Positions 43,686 through 51,278 of a stretch of 64,000 nucleotides of DNA are shown here, one piece after another. The position numbers were made by a program, and so were the translations under genes. Below the pieces are notes generated by a model. The model was not told where the DNA came from, did not search any database, and saw nothing but the letters and a program-made list of their open reading frames with translations. The stretch's first letter is position 1. Each line of letters opens with the position of its first letter. Source of the stretch: Candidatus Merdivicinus intestinigallinarum (GTDB taxonomy: Bacteria > Bacillota > Clostridia > Oscillospirales > Ruminococcaceae); contig DVOW01000050.1 of NCBI GenBank assembly GCA_018713335.1, positions 1 through 64,000 of the forward strand. Reading direction: 5' to 3'.

Positions 43686-45161
43686 GTGAAGAAACCGAAT
43701 ATCGTCCTGGTTATGGCGGACGACATGGGCTACTGGTCCATGGGCTGCGCGGGAAATCGGGAGATCCGGACCCCAAACCTGGATAAGCTGGCGGAAGAAG
43801 GGATACTTTTCCCAAACTGCTTCTGCGCGTCGCCGGTGTGTTCGCCGGCCAGAGCGTCCATTCTGTGCGGGAAGATGCCCTCCCAGCACGGCGTCCACGA
43901 CTGGCTCTGCCGGGGGTATGTGAACTATGACGAAGAGGTGTCCCCGGAATTAAAGGCGCAGCACCAGAACCCCGGCGCTTCCTGGGAATATGACTGGTCC
44001 CGGCAGCAGCTTGCCGGGGACCGGGCCGTCCGGTATCTGGACGGGTTCCGGGCCTATACGGACATCTTAGCGGAAAACGGCTATGCCTGCGGCCTGTCCG
44101 GAAAGTGGCATTTAGGGGATTCGGGCCATGCCCAGAAGGGCTTCTCCTACTGGAAAACCATCGCCATGGGCGGGGACAACTATTATTATCCCGTGGTGCT
44201 CCAAGACGGGCAGTTTTCCATGCTGCGGGGGACCTATATCACCGACTATATCACGGAAAACGCCCTGGGCTTTTTGGAGGAGCAGACGGACGGCAGGCCC
44301 TTTTACCTGAGCGTCCATTATACCGCCCCTCATGCCCCCTGGGACGAGCGCCATCATCCGGCGGAGTTTTACCATCTTTACGACGGCTGCGCCTTTACGG
44401 AAACCCCAAATGTGCCGCCTCACAAATGGGGCGGCAGCTATACCCCCGAACAGAGAAAACAGTGGCTCCAGGGCTATTACGCCGCTGTGTCGGCCATGGA
44501 CGCCGGCATTGGGAAGATAATGCGGGAGCTGAAAAACCGGGGCCTTTGGGAGGACACCATTTTCCTCTTTACCGCCGACAACGGCATGAGCATGGGCCAC
44601 CACGGGATTTTCGGCAAGGGGAACGGCACTTTCCCCATGAATTTGTACGATACCGCCGTCAAGGTCCCCTTGATTATTTCCTATCCCCGGACCATCCGGG
44701 GCGGCAGCGTGGCCCAAGGGCTTTACTGCCACTACGACATCATGCCCACCATCGCCGGCATGATGGGGGAAACCCTGGGGGGAGGCTATCCCGGCCGCAG
44801 CTTCCAGGAGCTCTTTGAAGGGAAAATCCCGGCGGGGCGGGAATCCATCGTTGTTTTTGACGAGTACGGCCCCGCCCGCATGATCCGCACCGCGGAATAC
44901 AAGTACATCCACCGGTATCCCTACGGCCCTCACGAGTTTTACCACCTGAAAGCCGACCCGGAGGAAAATGAAAACCTGATTGACACCAAGGACCCGGCTT
45001 TGCAGTCCGTGATCGCCCAAATGAAAAATCAGATGGAGCAATGGTTCCTCCAATATACGGACCCGGACAAAGACGGGACAAAGCAGGCGGTCTGCGGCCT
45101 GGGACAGCTCTCGCCGGTAGGCGGCAAAAGCATGGGGCGGCAGGCCTTTATTCAAAATTGA
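43686..45161 (+). CDS. Sulfatase (cysteine-type, formylglycine-dependent)
   Basis: The 491-residue enzyme has the N-terminal metal Asp pair (VMADDMGY), the maturation motif CSPAR (52-56) followed by SILCGKMPSQHG, and the later DNGMSMGHHG and DTAVKVPL segments of the alkaline phosphatase-like fold. Cys52 must be oxidised to formylglycine by an anSME-type radical SAM enzyme in anaerobes; none is encoded in this window. No signal peptide is visible, so it acts in the cytoplasm on imported sulfated sugars. GTG 43686 follows GGAGGGA, 29 bp after gyrA. Confidence 0.92.
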   Translation: MKKPNIVLVMADDMGYWSMGCAGNREIRTPNLDKLAEEGILFPNCFCASPVCSPARASILCGKMPSQHGVHDWLCRGYVNYDEEVSPELKAQHQNPGASWEYDWSRQQLAGDRAVRYLDGFRAYTDILAENGYACGLSGKWHLGDSGHAQKGFSYWKTIAMGGDNYYYPVVLQDGQFSMLRGTYITDYITENALGFLEEQTDGRPFYLSVHYTAPHAPWDERHHPAEFYHLYDGCAFTETPNVPPHKWGGSYTPEQRKQWLQGYYAAVSAMDAGIGKIMRELKNRGLWEDTIFLFTADNGMSMGHHGIFGKGNGTFPMNLYDTAVKVPLIISYPRTIRGGSVAQGLYCHYDIMPTIAGMMGETLGGGYPGRSFQELFEGKIPAGRESIVVFDEYGPARMIRTAEYKYIHRYPYGPHEFYHLKADPEENENLIDTKDPALQSVIAQMKNQMEQWFLQYTDPDKDGTKQAVCGLGQLSPVGGKSMGRQAFIQN

Positions 45162-45195
45162 GCGATCCGCTTGACGGAAAAAGGAGATCTTTTTT

Positions 45196-45726
45196 ATGCA
45201 CTTCCAAATCGTCCGCCTTCCCCGGGAACGGGAAGCGGAACGGGAGGCCTGCTTTGGCCCTTTCCAGGTGACGGAAAGGGCCAGGCTCCGGTATATTTCC
45301 GGAAAATGGAGCTGGAAGCCGGTGCAGGAGCCTTCCCCCTGGACAAAACGCTATCCAATCGACGTCGATTCCGAGGAAAAGGAACGGGTGGTTTTCCTCT
45401 GCAAGGACGGTTCCACCCCTGCCGGGTAGATCACTCTGCGCATGTGGTGGAACCGGTTTGCCTATATCGACAGGCTGGATGTGGCGCCGGCTTACCGCCG
45501 GAAGGGTGTGGCCACTATGCTGCTGCAAAAGGCCCGGGAATGGGCAGAGGATCAGGGCGCCCGGGGGATTTTCCTGGAAACCCAGGACATCAATGTCCCG
45601 GCCATGCGGCTTTACGAGAAAAACGGCTTTGTCTTAAGCGGCATTGACACCATGCTTTACTACAATTCCCCCCACCGGGGAGAAACGGCAGTTTTCTACT
45701 ATTTGTTATTTGAAAGCGGAATATAA
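45196..45726 (+). pseudogene. Streptothricin-acetyltransferase-like GNAT gene with a nonsense codon
   Basis: One reading frame from ATG 45196 to 45726 encodes a 175-residue GNAT enzyme if the TAG at 45427-45429 is ignored. The second part has the acetyl-CoA loop VAPAYRRKGVATMLL, LETQDINVPAMRLYEKNGF and the GIDTMLYY end typical of the Sat/SatA family. The stop falls in TPAG-stop-ITLR, where relatives usually have GQI, so it probably arose from CAG to TAG by one C-to-T change. The ribosome site (AAGGAG) is intact. As it stands, the first part is only 77 residues and lacks the acetyl-CoA site, so the gene should be inactive unless the stop is suppressed. Confidence 0.82.
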
Positions 45727-45787
45727 CAGGCGCAACTGGGGATTGCGGCATTGACACGCCTGTTTGGTGGAACGCAACCGGTTTTTC

Positions 45788-45796
45788 TGGTAAAAT
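45788..45796 (+). promoter_or_regulatory. Extended -10 promoter of the HTH regulator gene
   Basis: TGGTAAAAT (45788-45796), 31 bp before ATG 45828. A TTGACA at 45751 is too far away (34 bp) to be its -35. Confidence 0.45.
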
Positions 45797-45827
45797 CAGT
45801 ACAGGAAAACAAGGAAGGTGATGCAAA

Positions 45828-46391
45828 ATGACCTTTGGTGAAAAACTGCAAAAGCTGCGCCGCCAGGCGGGGATGTCACAGGAGGAGTTGGCAGAACGGC
45901 TTTCCGTTTCCCGCCAGGCGGTTTCCCGGTGGGAGCTGGAAGGAGCGCTGCCGGACGCGGGAAAAATTGTTTCGTTAAGCCGGATTTTTTCTGTTACCAC
46001 GGATTACCTGCTGAAAGACGAATTGGAATTTTCCGAACCGGCGGAAACCCCTCCGGAGCCAGCGCCGTCTGCCCCGCAAAAACAATCCGTAGGAAAAGGC
46101 TTATTCATTGCATCCTGTATTACCGGTGGGCTGGGGGCTTTGGGGTTCTTAGTGATAGCGGTTTTGTCCAGCATGATCCAGAGCATGGTCCCATATTCCT
46201 ACGAGGAGGGCGGCATGACCTGGTACTCTACCCGCCCCGGCTACTCTTTCCAGGGGTTTATTGAAACCTACCGGCTGGAAGCGATCCTTTGGATCTGCGG
46301 CGGCCTGTTGATTATTGGGCTGCTCCTGTTTTGGGGCTGGTGGAGCAAAAAGCATCCCCCGGGCCTTCCAGGCGGACGGAAAGAAGAATAA
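45828..46391 (+). CDS. XRE-family regulator with C-terminal membrane helices
   Basis: The 187-residue protein has an N-terminal HTH_3 domain (residues 3-60: LQKLRRQAGMSQEELAERLSVSRQAVSRWE), an acidic Pro-rich linker (about 63-90), and two hydrophobic segments (GLFIASCITGGLGALGFLVIAVLSSM and ILWICGGLLIIGLLLFWGWW). It is a membrane-tethered transcription regulator of a type common in Firmicutes; its signal and targets are unknown. AAGGTGA precedes ATG 45828, and a terminator follows at 46403. Confidence 0.88.
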   Translation: MTFGEKLQKLRRQAGMSQEELAERLSVSRQAVSRWELEGALPDAGKIVSLSRIFSVTTDYLLKDELEFSEPAETPPEPAPSAPQKQSVGKGLFIASCITGGLGALGFLVIAVLSSMIQSMVPYSYEEGGMTWYSTRPGYSFQGFIETYRLEAILWICGGLLIIGLLLFWGWWSKKHPPGLPGGRKEE

Positions 46392-46402
46392 GCGCAGCAT
46401 AG

Positions 46403-46426
46403 CGGGACCGTTTGGTCCCGTTTTTT
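46403..46426 (+). terminator. Intrinsic terminator after the HTH-membrane gene
   Basis: CGGGACC (46403-46409), loop GTTT, GGTCCCG (46414-46420), then TTTTTTC. Confidence 0.9.
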
Positions 46427-46439
46427 CTTTTTGCGGGGG

Positions 46440-46468
46440 TTGCAGGTTATTTTGCCCCGTGGTATAAT
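46440..46468 (+). promoter_or_regulatory. Promoter of the dCMP-deaminase-like gene
   Basis: TATAAT at 46463-46468 with upstream TGG (extended -10); a weak TTGCAG at 46440-46445 with 17-bp spacing. Confidence 0.6.
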
Positions 46469-46500
46469 AAATTAAGCATTGCAAAAAGGGGGATCCTTGC

Positions 46501-46989
46501 TTGGAAAGACGGGATAAAATCAATTATTATCTGGACATCGCCGAAACGGTTTCCGAACGGTGCACCTGCCTGCGGCGGCATTTTGGGGCCATCCTTGTGA
46601 AAAACGACTCCATCCTGTCCACCGGCTATGTGGGCGCTCCCAGAGGGCGGAAAAACTGCTCCGATCTGGGAAAATGCATCCGGGAAGAGCTGAATATCCC
46701 CCGGGGGGAACGCTATGAGCTCTGCCGCAGCGTCCATGCCGAGGCCAACGCCATTATCGCCGCCCCCCGCAGCGAAATGCTGGGCGCGACCCTTTATATG
46801 GCCTGCCGGGACGCCAAAACCGGGGAACTGGTGGCCGGGACAAATTCCTGCTCCATGTGCAAGCGGCTGATTATCAACGCCGGCATTGAAACGGTGGTTG
46901 TCCGGGACACCAGAGAGGATTACCGGGTCATCCGGGTGCAGGACTGGGTGGACCAGGATGAATCCCTGGAAGGGAAATTCGGCTATTAG
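46501..46989 (+). CDS. dCMP deaminase / ComEB-like cytidine deaminase-fold protein
   Basis: The 162-residue zinc enzyme has HAE (79-81, zinc His and catalytic Glu) in CRSVHAEANAI, and the second zinc motif CSMC (117-120). In the family this is usually PCxxC; the residue before the first Cys is Ser here instead of Pro. It likely converts dCMP to dUMP for thymidylate synthesis, as ComEB-like proteins do. The start is TTG 46501 behind AAGGGGG. An in-frame ATG is not available nearby. Confidence 0.85.
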   Translation: MERRDKINYYLDIAETVSERCTCLRRHFGAILVKNDSILSTGYVGAPRGRKNCSDLGKCIREELNIPRGERYELCRSVHAEANAIIAAPRSEMLGATLYMACRDAKTGELVAGTNSCSMCKRLIINAGIETVVVRDTREDYRVIRVQDWVDQDESLEGKFGY

Positions 46990-47044
46990 TATACCGCCCT
47001 CCTTTTCCGCATAGACTGGAACCAAAAGTCTGCGGAGGGGTTTC

Positions 47045-47929
47045 ATGGAAAACAGGAAAAAATTGCTCATCCAGTGGCTGGGCGTAATTTTGGGCGTCGG
47101 CCTTTTGTGCGGGGGAGCCTCTTACTTCGCCAATTGGAAATTTGCCCCGGCTATGGCGCCGGAACAGGGGGAGGGGATCCCTTTGCCGGTGATTATGTAC
47201 CACAACGTCCTGCCGGAGGGCCAGGGGGAACTGGGGGACTATGTCGTCTCCGCTTCAGAGCTGGAAGGGGACCTTTCCTACCTCCAGGACTGCGGCTATG
47301 AAACCGTCACCCCGTCGGAGGTTTACGATGCGGTGCGGGGGGTGGGAAAACTACCGGAAAAGCCGGTGATGCTCACCTTTGACGACGGCTTTGAAAGCAT
47401 GGAGCAGGTGGTGCTGCCCCTCCTTTCCAAGTATGACGCCAAGGCCGCCGCGGCTTTGGTGGGGGAATACACCGACTTTTACTCCGGGGACGTGCCCAAG
47501 GCCCTTTCCTACTCCCATACAAGCTGGGAACAGGCGGGGATTTTGGCGGATTCGGGCCTTGTGGAGATTGCAAACCACAGCTATTCCATGCACGGGCTGG
47601 ATTCCCGCCAGGGGATGCGCCGGATGCCCGGGGAATCGGAATCGGCATACCGCCGGGCTTTGGCCGACGACCTTTTGCTGATGCAGGAGAAATGCCGGGA
47701 CCACCTGGGGAAAGAGCCCCGGGCCTTGTGCTACCCCTACGGCTTCTATACGGAAGAAAGCGAGAAAACCGCCAAGGAACTGGGCTTCTGCCTGACCTTT
47801 ACCTGCGAGCAGGGGGTCAATTTCCTGACAAACAGCAAGGACTGCCTGTTCGGGCTGAAACGGAACAACCGGCCCCATGGCGCGGACCGGGCGGAATTTT
47901 TTCAAAATCTGGGGATTGCCCCCGCGTGA
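47045..47929 (+). CDS. Membrane-anchored polysaccharide deacetylase (NodB fold)
   Basis: The 294-residue protein has one N-terminal membrane helix (about 8-29) and an extracellular NodB domain with MYHNV, TFDDGFES (Asp113, Asp114), the metal pair NHSYSMH (His178, His183) and CYPYGFYTEES. It deacetylates an extracellular sugar polymer such as peptidoglycan or an exopolysaccharide. The membrane helix is not cleaved by any visible site, so it is anchored. ATG 47045 follows GGAGGGG; the gene is 12 bp before rsmA. Confidence 0.9.
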   Translation: MENRKKLLIQWLGVILGVGLLCGGASYFANWKFAPAMAPEQGEGIPLPVIMYHNVLPEGQGELGDYVVSASELEGDLSYLQDCGYETVTPSEVYDAVRGVGKLPEKPVMLTFDDGFESMEQVVLPLLSKYDAKAAAALVGEYTDFYSGDVPKALSYSHTSWEQAGILADSGLVEIANHSYSMHGLDSRQGMRRMPGESESAYRRALADDLLLMQEKCRDHLGKEPRALCYPYGFYTEESEKTAKELGFCLTFTCEQGVNFLTNSKDCLFGLKRNNRPHGADRAEFFQNLGIAPA

Positions 47930-47941
47930 GGTAACGATATT

Positions 47942-48787
47942 GTGAATTTGACAAATTTAAGCACCATCCGGGAAATCGCCGACAAGTTTGGATTTACCTT
48001 CTCCAAATCCCTGGGGCAGAATTTCCTCATAAATCCCTCCGTCTGCCCCCGCATCGCCGAAATGGGCGGGGCGGACGAAAACACCGGGGTCATCGAAATC
48101 GGCACCGGCTTCGGGGTACTCACTAAAGAACTGGCAAAACGGGCCAGAAAGGTGGTGGCCATTGAGCTGGACAGCCGCTTAATCCCGGTGCTCCAGTATA
48201 CTCTGGCGGATTATGACAACGTGAAGGTTATCAACGAGGACGTGCTGAAGGTGGACCTTCCGGGGCTTATTGCGGAGGAATTTCCGGGCATGGAGGTGGT
48301 GGTCTGCGCAAACCTGCCTTATTATATCACCTCCCCCATTATCATGGCCCTGCTGGAACAGCGGCTGCCCGTAAAGGCGGTGACGGTCATGGTCCAGAAG
48401 GAAGCCGGGGACCGGCTCTGCGCCCCCATGCCTTCCCGGGAATGCGGTGCGGTGACGGCGGCGGTGCGGTATTACAGCGAACCCAAGGTATTGTTCCCGG
48501 TGAGCCGGGGCAGCTTCTGCCCGGCCCCCAACGTGGATTCCATGGTTATCCGGCTGGATGTAAAGGACGCGCTGCCTTTGCAGCCGGAGGAGGAAAAAAC
48601 TCTGTTCCGGGTGGTGAAAGCGGCCTTCGGACAGCGGCGGAAAACCCTCCCCAACACCCTTTCCGCCGGGTTGGGGATCAGCAAGGCGGAAGCGGCGGAA
48701 AAGATGGCGGCGGCGGGGTTAAAGCCCACGGCCCGGGCGGAGGAGCTTTCCATGGAGCAGTTCTGCCGGTTAGCCAAAGAATTTTAA
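47942..48787 (+). CDS. rsmA: 16S rRNA dimethyladenosine transferase RsmA (KsgA)
   Basis: The 281-residue enzyme has SLGQNFLINPSV, the SAM motif VIEIGTGFGVLTKEL (about residues 50-64), the acidic IELDSRLIPVL, and the catalytic NLPYYITSPI motif (about 120-129). It dimethylates A1518 and A1519 of 16S rRNA; loss gives kasugamycin resistance elsewhere. The start is GTG 47942, with GAGGTAA upstream. Confidence 0.95.
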   Translation: MNLTNLSTIREIADKFGFTFSKSLGQNFLINPSVCPRIAEMGGADENTGVIEIGTGFGVLTKELAKRARKVVAIELDSRLIPVLQYTLADYDNVKVINEDVLKVDLPGLIAEEFPGMEVVVCANLPYYITSPIIMALLEQRLPVKAVTVMVQKEAGDRLCAPMPSRECGAVTAAVRYYSEPKVLFPVSRGSFCPAPNVDSMVIRLDVKDALPLQPEEEKTLFRVVKAAFGQRRKTLPNTLSAGLGISKAEAAEKMAAAGLKPTARAEELSMEQFCRLAKEF

Positions 48788-48805
48788 AAAACGGAGGAAT
48801 GGACA

Positions 48806-49927
48806 ATGGCAGTGGAATACCGAAAAGCAACAGCAGAAGAATATGCGGATTTAATCGACTTCGGCAACATGGTTTTTAAAATCGACTTTGCAGCCCTTTT
48901 GCCCAAGCTCTACAAGGACCATCCGGAGCTGGCCCAGTGCCATTATCTCGCCTTGGAGGACGGAAAAATCAAAGCCATGGTGGGCAGCTTCCCCCTGTCC
49001 TTCACCGTGGACGGTCAGGAGGTCAAGGCCTACGGCATCGGCACCGTTTCGGTGCACCCTTATACCCGCGGCAGGGGCTACATGAAGGAGCTGATGAAGC
49101 GGGCCGTGGCCGACGCCAAGGCGGAGGGCGCTGATTTGATGTGCCTGGGCGGCCAGCGGCAGCGGTACGAGTATTTCGGCTTTGCCACTGCCTGCCAGCA
49201 GCGGAGCTTCACCCTGACCCCCACCAACCGGCGGCACTGGAAGCAGATCAGCACAAAGGGCGTGGAGATCCTGCCCCTTTCGGAAAACGCCGAATATACC
49301 GTCCAGTGCTGGAAGCTCCACCAGTCCCAGCCCATCCGCGCAAACCGGCCCTTGGAGCAGTTTGCGGAGATCTGCCGCAGCTGGAGCTGCGAGCCTTTTG
49401 TCATCCGGAAGGACGGGGAATTTTTGGGGTATGTGATCCTGGACGAGGAAAAAGGGATGGCGGCGGAGCTGCTGCTTATGGATTGGCAGGATGTATTGGC
49501 GGTGCTGTTCGCATTGTCGGAAAAATCCGGGAAGGAGATGACCTTCACCCCGTTTTATAACCAAAAAGAGCTGATCCAGGCCCTCTGCCTGGTGGCGGAA
49601 GACAGCCGGGCGGAGGACGGAGAAATGTTCCAGACTTTGAATTTCCCCCGGATGCTGGAGCTTTTCCTGGGGCTCAAAGGCAAGCGGACCGGCCTTTTGG
49701 ACGGCTCCCTTGTTCTGGAAATCCCCGGGGAGGGAAAATGGCGGGTCACAGTGGAAGGCGGCGCGGTTTCCGTCCGGGAAACGGAGGACCCGGCGGACTG
49801 GTCCATGGACGCGGTGCGGATGCAGAACCGGGTCTTTGGGATCGGCAACCTCTGGCAGTATGACACCCAGCTGGAAAACAGCTGGTTCCCGGTGCCCCTG
49901 GAGCTGCCCAATCACGACATGACCTGA
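48806..49927 (+). CDS. Eis-family GNAT acetyltransferase
   Basis: The 373-residue protein has an N-terminal GNAT domain with the acetyl-CoA loop VSVHPYTRGRGYMKELM (about 80-96), a second GNAT-like middle, and a C-terminal SCP2-like domain (VLEIPGEGKWRVTVEGG), the three-part Eis layout. Eis proteins acetylate amines such as aminoglycosides or protein lysines; a substrate cannot be assigned here. AACGGAGGAATGG precedes ATG 48806. A strong terminator follows. Confidence 0.88.
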   Translation: MAVEYRKATAEEYADLIDFGNMVFKIDFAALLPKLYKDHPELAQCHYLALEDGKIKAMVGSFPLSFTVDGQEVKAYGIGTVSVHPYTRGRGYMKELMKRAVADAKAEGADLMCLGGQRQRYEYFGFATACQQRSFTLTPTNRRHWKQISTKGVEILPLSENAEYTVQCWKLHQSQPIRANRPLEQFAEICRSWSCEPFVIRKDGEFLGYVILDEEKGMAAELLLMDWQDVLAVLFALSEKSGKEMTFTPFYNQKELIQALCLVAEDSRAEDGEMFQTLNFPRMLELFLGLKGKRTGLLDGSLVLEIPGEGKWRVTVEGGAVSVRETEDPADWSMDAVRMQNRVFGIGNLWQYDTQLENSWFPVPLELPNHDMT

Positions 49928-49958
49928 TCTTCACGAAAATTCTAAAAAAACGATCTGG

Positions 49959-50000
49959 AAACCCGCCTGTTCTGTGGAAAAGGCGGGTTTTAGATTTTTT
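49959..50000 (+). terminator. Terminator after the Eis-like gene
   Basis: AAACCCGCC (49959-49967) pairs with GGCGGGTTT (49982-49990), followed by TTAGATTTTTT. Confidence 0.88.
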
Positions 50001-50011
50001 GAAAAAAAGTG

Positions 50012-50040
50012 TTGACAAACGGGCAAGCCTGTGGTAAAAT
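50012..50040 (+). promoter_or_regulatory. tRNA promoter
   Basis: Perfect TTGACA (50012-50017), 17-bp spacer, TAAAAT (50035-50040) with upstream TGG; about 43 bp before the first tRNA. Confidence 0.88.
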
Positions 50041-50082
50041 AATATACGTTCCTTACGGGACATGAAAAATTGAAGAAGATAT

Positions 50083-50159
50083 GGCGGCATAGCTCAGTTG
50101 GCTAGAGCATTCGGTTCATACCCGAAGTGTCGATGGTTCAAGTCCATTTGCCGCTACCA
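50083..50159 (+). tRNA. tRNA-Met (anticodon CAT)
   Basis: Cloverleaf of 77 nt with encoded CCA. The acceptor GGCGGCA pairs with TGCCGCT (one G-U at the first pair), and the anticodon stem TCGG-type arms enclose loop TTCATAC. The first pair and the anticodon stem lack initiator features, so it is the elongator type. Confidence 0.93.
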
Positions 50160-50163
50160 GAAC

Positions 50164-50238
50164 GGCCCGTTGGTCAAGCGGTTAAGACACCGCCCTTTCA
50201 CGGCGGTATCACGAGTTCGATTCTCGTACGGGTCACCA
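50164..50238 (+). tRNA. tRNA-Glu (anticodon TTC)
   Basis: Cloverleaf of 75 nt with encoded CCA. Acceptor GGCCCGT pairs with ACGGGTC; the anticodon arm CCGCC-CTTTCAC-GGCGG gives anticodon TTC; the T loop is GTTCGATTC. It is 4 bp after tRNA-Met and shares its transcript. Confidence 0.95.
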
Positions 50239-50243
50239 AGAAA

Positions 50244-50273
50244 AATCCGAAGCAGTTTTGCTTCGGATTTTTT
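50244..50273 (+). terminator. Terminator of the tRNA pair
   Basis: AATCCGAAGC (50244-50253) / GCTTCGGATT (50260-50269) followed by TTTT, just after the tRNA-Glu CCA. Confidence 0.9.
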
Positions 50274-50318
50274 GTTGATCAATGGGAATGTATTTGCGTT
50301 TTTAGGAGGCGGACAAGA

Positions 50319-51104
50319 ATGCCTGCAATCAAAGGGTTAGAATGGACCTTTGACCAGGAGGCCCAGCAGTATGCAAAGATGCGGCCCGGATATTTGCCGG
50401 AACTTTATAACGACCTGCTGGCGTATCTGCCGCTGGAACCCGGGAAAAAGGCGCTGGAAATCGGGATCGGCGGCGGCCAGGCCTCTTTGCCCATTCTGCA
50501 AACGGGCTGTGCGCTGACCGCTGTGGAACACGGGGCAAATTTCTCCGATCTCTGCCGGGAAAAATTTCGGGAGTTTCCCGATTTTTCCGTGCGGACCGGG
50601 AAATTTGAGGAGCTGGACGGCCTGGGAACTGGATACGACCTGATTTATTCCGCTTCGGCTTTTCACTGGATCCCGGAGGAAATTGGATACCGGAAGGTAT
50701 ACGCCATGCTGAAGCCCGGCGGCGCTTTTGCCCGGTTTGCCAACCACCCCTATGAGGACAAAGGAAGGCCGGAACTGTCTGAAGCTATCCAGGAGCTTTA
50801 CGCCGTTTATATGCCCGGCTCCCAAAAGTCCCGGGAGTATGGGGAAGAGGACGCCAAACAGCGGGCGAAAATTGCGGGAAAATATGGGTTTACGGACATT
50901 TCCTGGCATTTGTACCGCCGGACGCGGACCTTTTCCGCCAAAGGATATACGGCCCTTTTGGGGACTTATTCGGATCATATTGCGCTGGATCCGGAGGTGC
51001 GGCGGAAGTTTTTTGAAGAAATAGCAGCTGCGATCGACCGTTTTGGCGGCCAAATCACCTTGTACGATACCTTGGATCTGGAATTGGCCCGGAAACCTTT
51101 TTAG
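50319..51104 (+). CDS. Class I SAM-dependent methyltransferase
   Basis: The 261-residue protein has a methyltransferase domain with motif I ALEIGIGGGQASLPIL (about residues 45-60), the acidic motif (TAVEHG), and YDLIYSASAFHWIPEE, the layout of Methyltransf_11/25 proteins related to yeast Trm9 and Bacillus YcgJ-like enzymes. The substrate is unknown. I chose ATG 50319 behind AGGAGG at 50303; the open frame upstream runs through the tRNA genes and is not real. A strong terminator follows at 51110. Confidence 0.88.
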   Translation: MPAIKGLEWTFDQEAQQYAKMRPGYLPELYNDLLAYLPLEPGKKALEIGIGGGQASLPILQTGCALTAVEHGANFSDLCREKFREFPDFSVRTGKFEELDGLGTGYDLIYSASAFHWIPEEIGYRKVYAMLKPGGAFARFANHPYEDKGRPELSEAIQELYAVYMPGSQKSREYGEEDAKQRAKIAGKYGFTDISWHLYRRTRTFSAKGYTALLGTYSDHIALDPEVRRKFFEEIAAAIDRFGGQITLYDTLDLELARKPF

Positions 51105-51109
51105 CTTGT

Positions 51110-51141
51110 AAAACGCATCCGTTTTGACGGATGCGTTTTTT
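51110..51141 (+). terminator. Terminator after the methyltransferase gene
   Basis: ACGCATCCG (51113-51121) / CGGATGCGT (51128-51136) followed by TTTTT. Confidence 0.88.
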
Positions 51142-51191
51142 GTTTGTCCAATCCGGAAGGAGGGGCCAGCCGTAGCCTTCCGCTTTTTCTC

Positions 51192-51219
51192 TTGCTTTTT
51201 TCCGCCTTTCTGCTATACT
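51192..51219 (+). promoter_or_regulatory. Promoter of the fucosidase gene
   Basis: TTGCTT (51192-51197), 16 bp, TATACT (51214-51219) with upstream TGC, 60 bp before ATG 51279. Confidence 0.6.
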
Positions 51220-51278
51220 GATAGTTGCGAAACCGAAAACGATTCAGTTTTGCGGAAAACAAAGAAGGAGTACAGAAT

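Noticed and set aside
44112-45155. Long minus-strand frame opposite the sulfatase, and similar ones opposite the Eis-like gene (48851-49915), mnmE (28013-29122) and the sugar-binding gene (13012-13869)
   Set aside because: Each lies fully inside a gene with clear family motifs and shows no domain or start signal of its own.
45427-45429. TAG as a recoded sense codon (e.g. pyrrolysine) in the acetyltransferase
   Set aside because: TAG ends other genes in the window at expected places, and there is no recoding element or enzyme context; a nonsense mutation is simpler.
45751-45756. TTGACA as -35 of the HTH-membrane gene promoter
   Set aside because: The distance to the only -10-like element (45791) is 34 bp, far outside the usual 16-18 bp.
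50127-50318. N-terminal extension of the methyltransferase through tRNA-Met and tRNA-Glu
   Set aside because: The upstream frame runs through two complete tRNAs and a terminator; a strong ribosome site marks ATG 50319 as the start.
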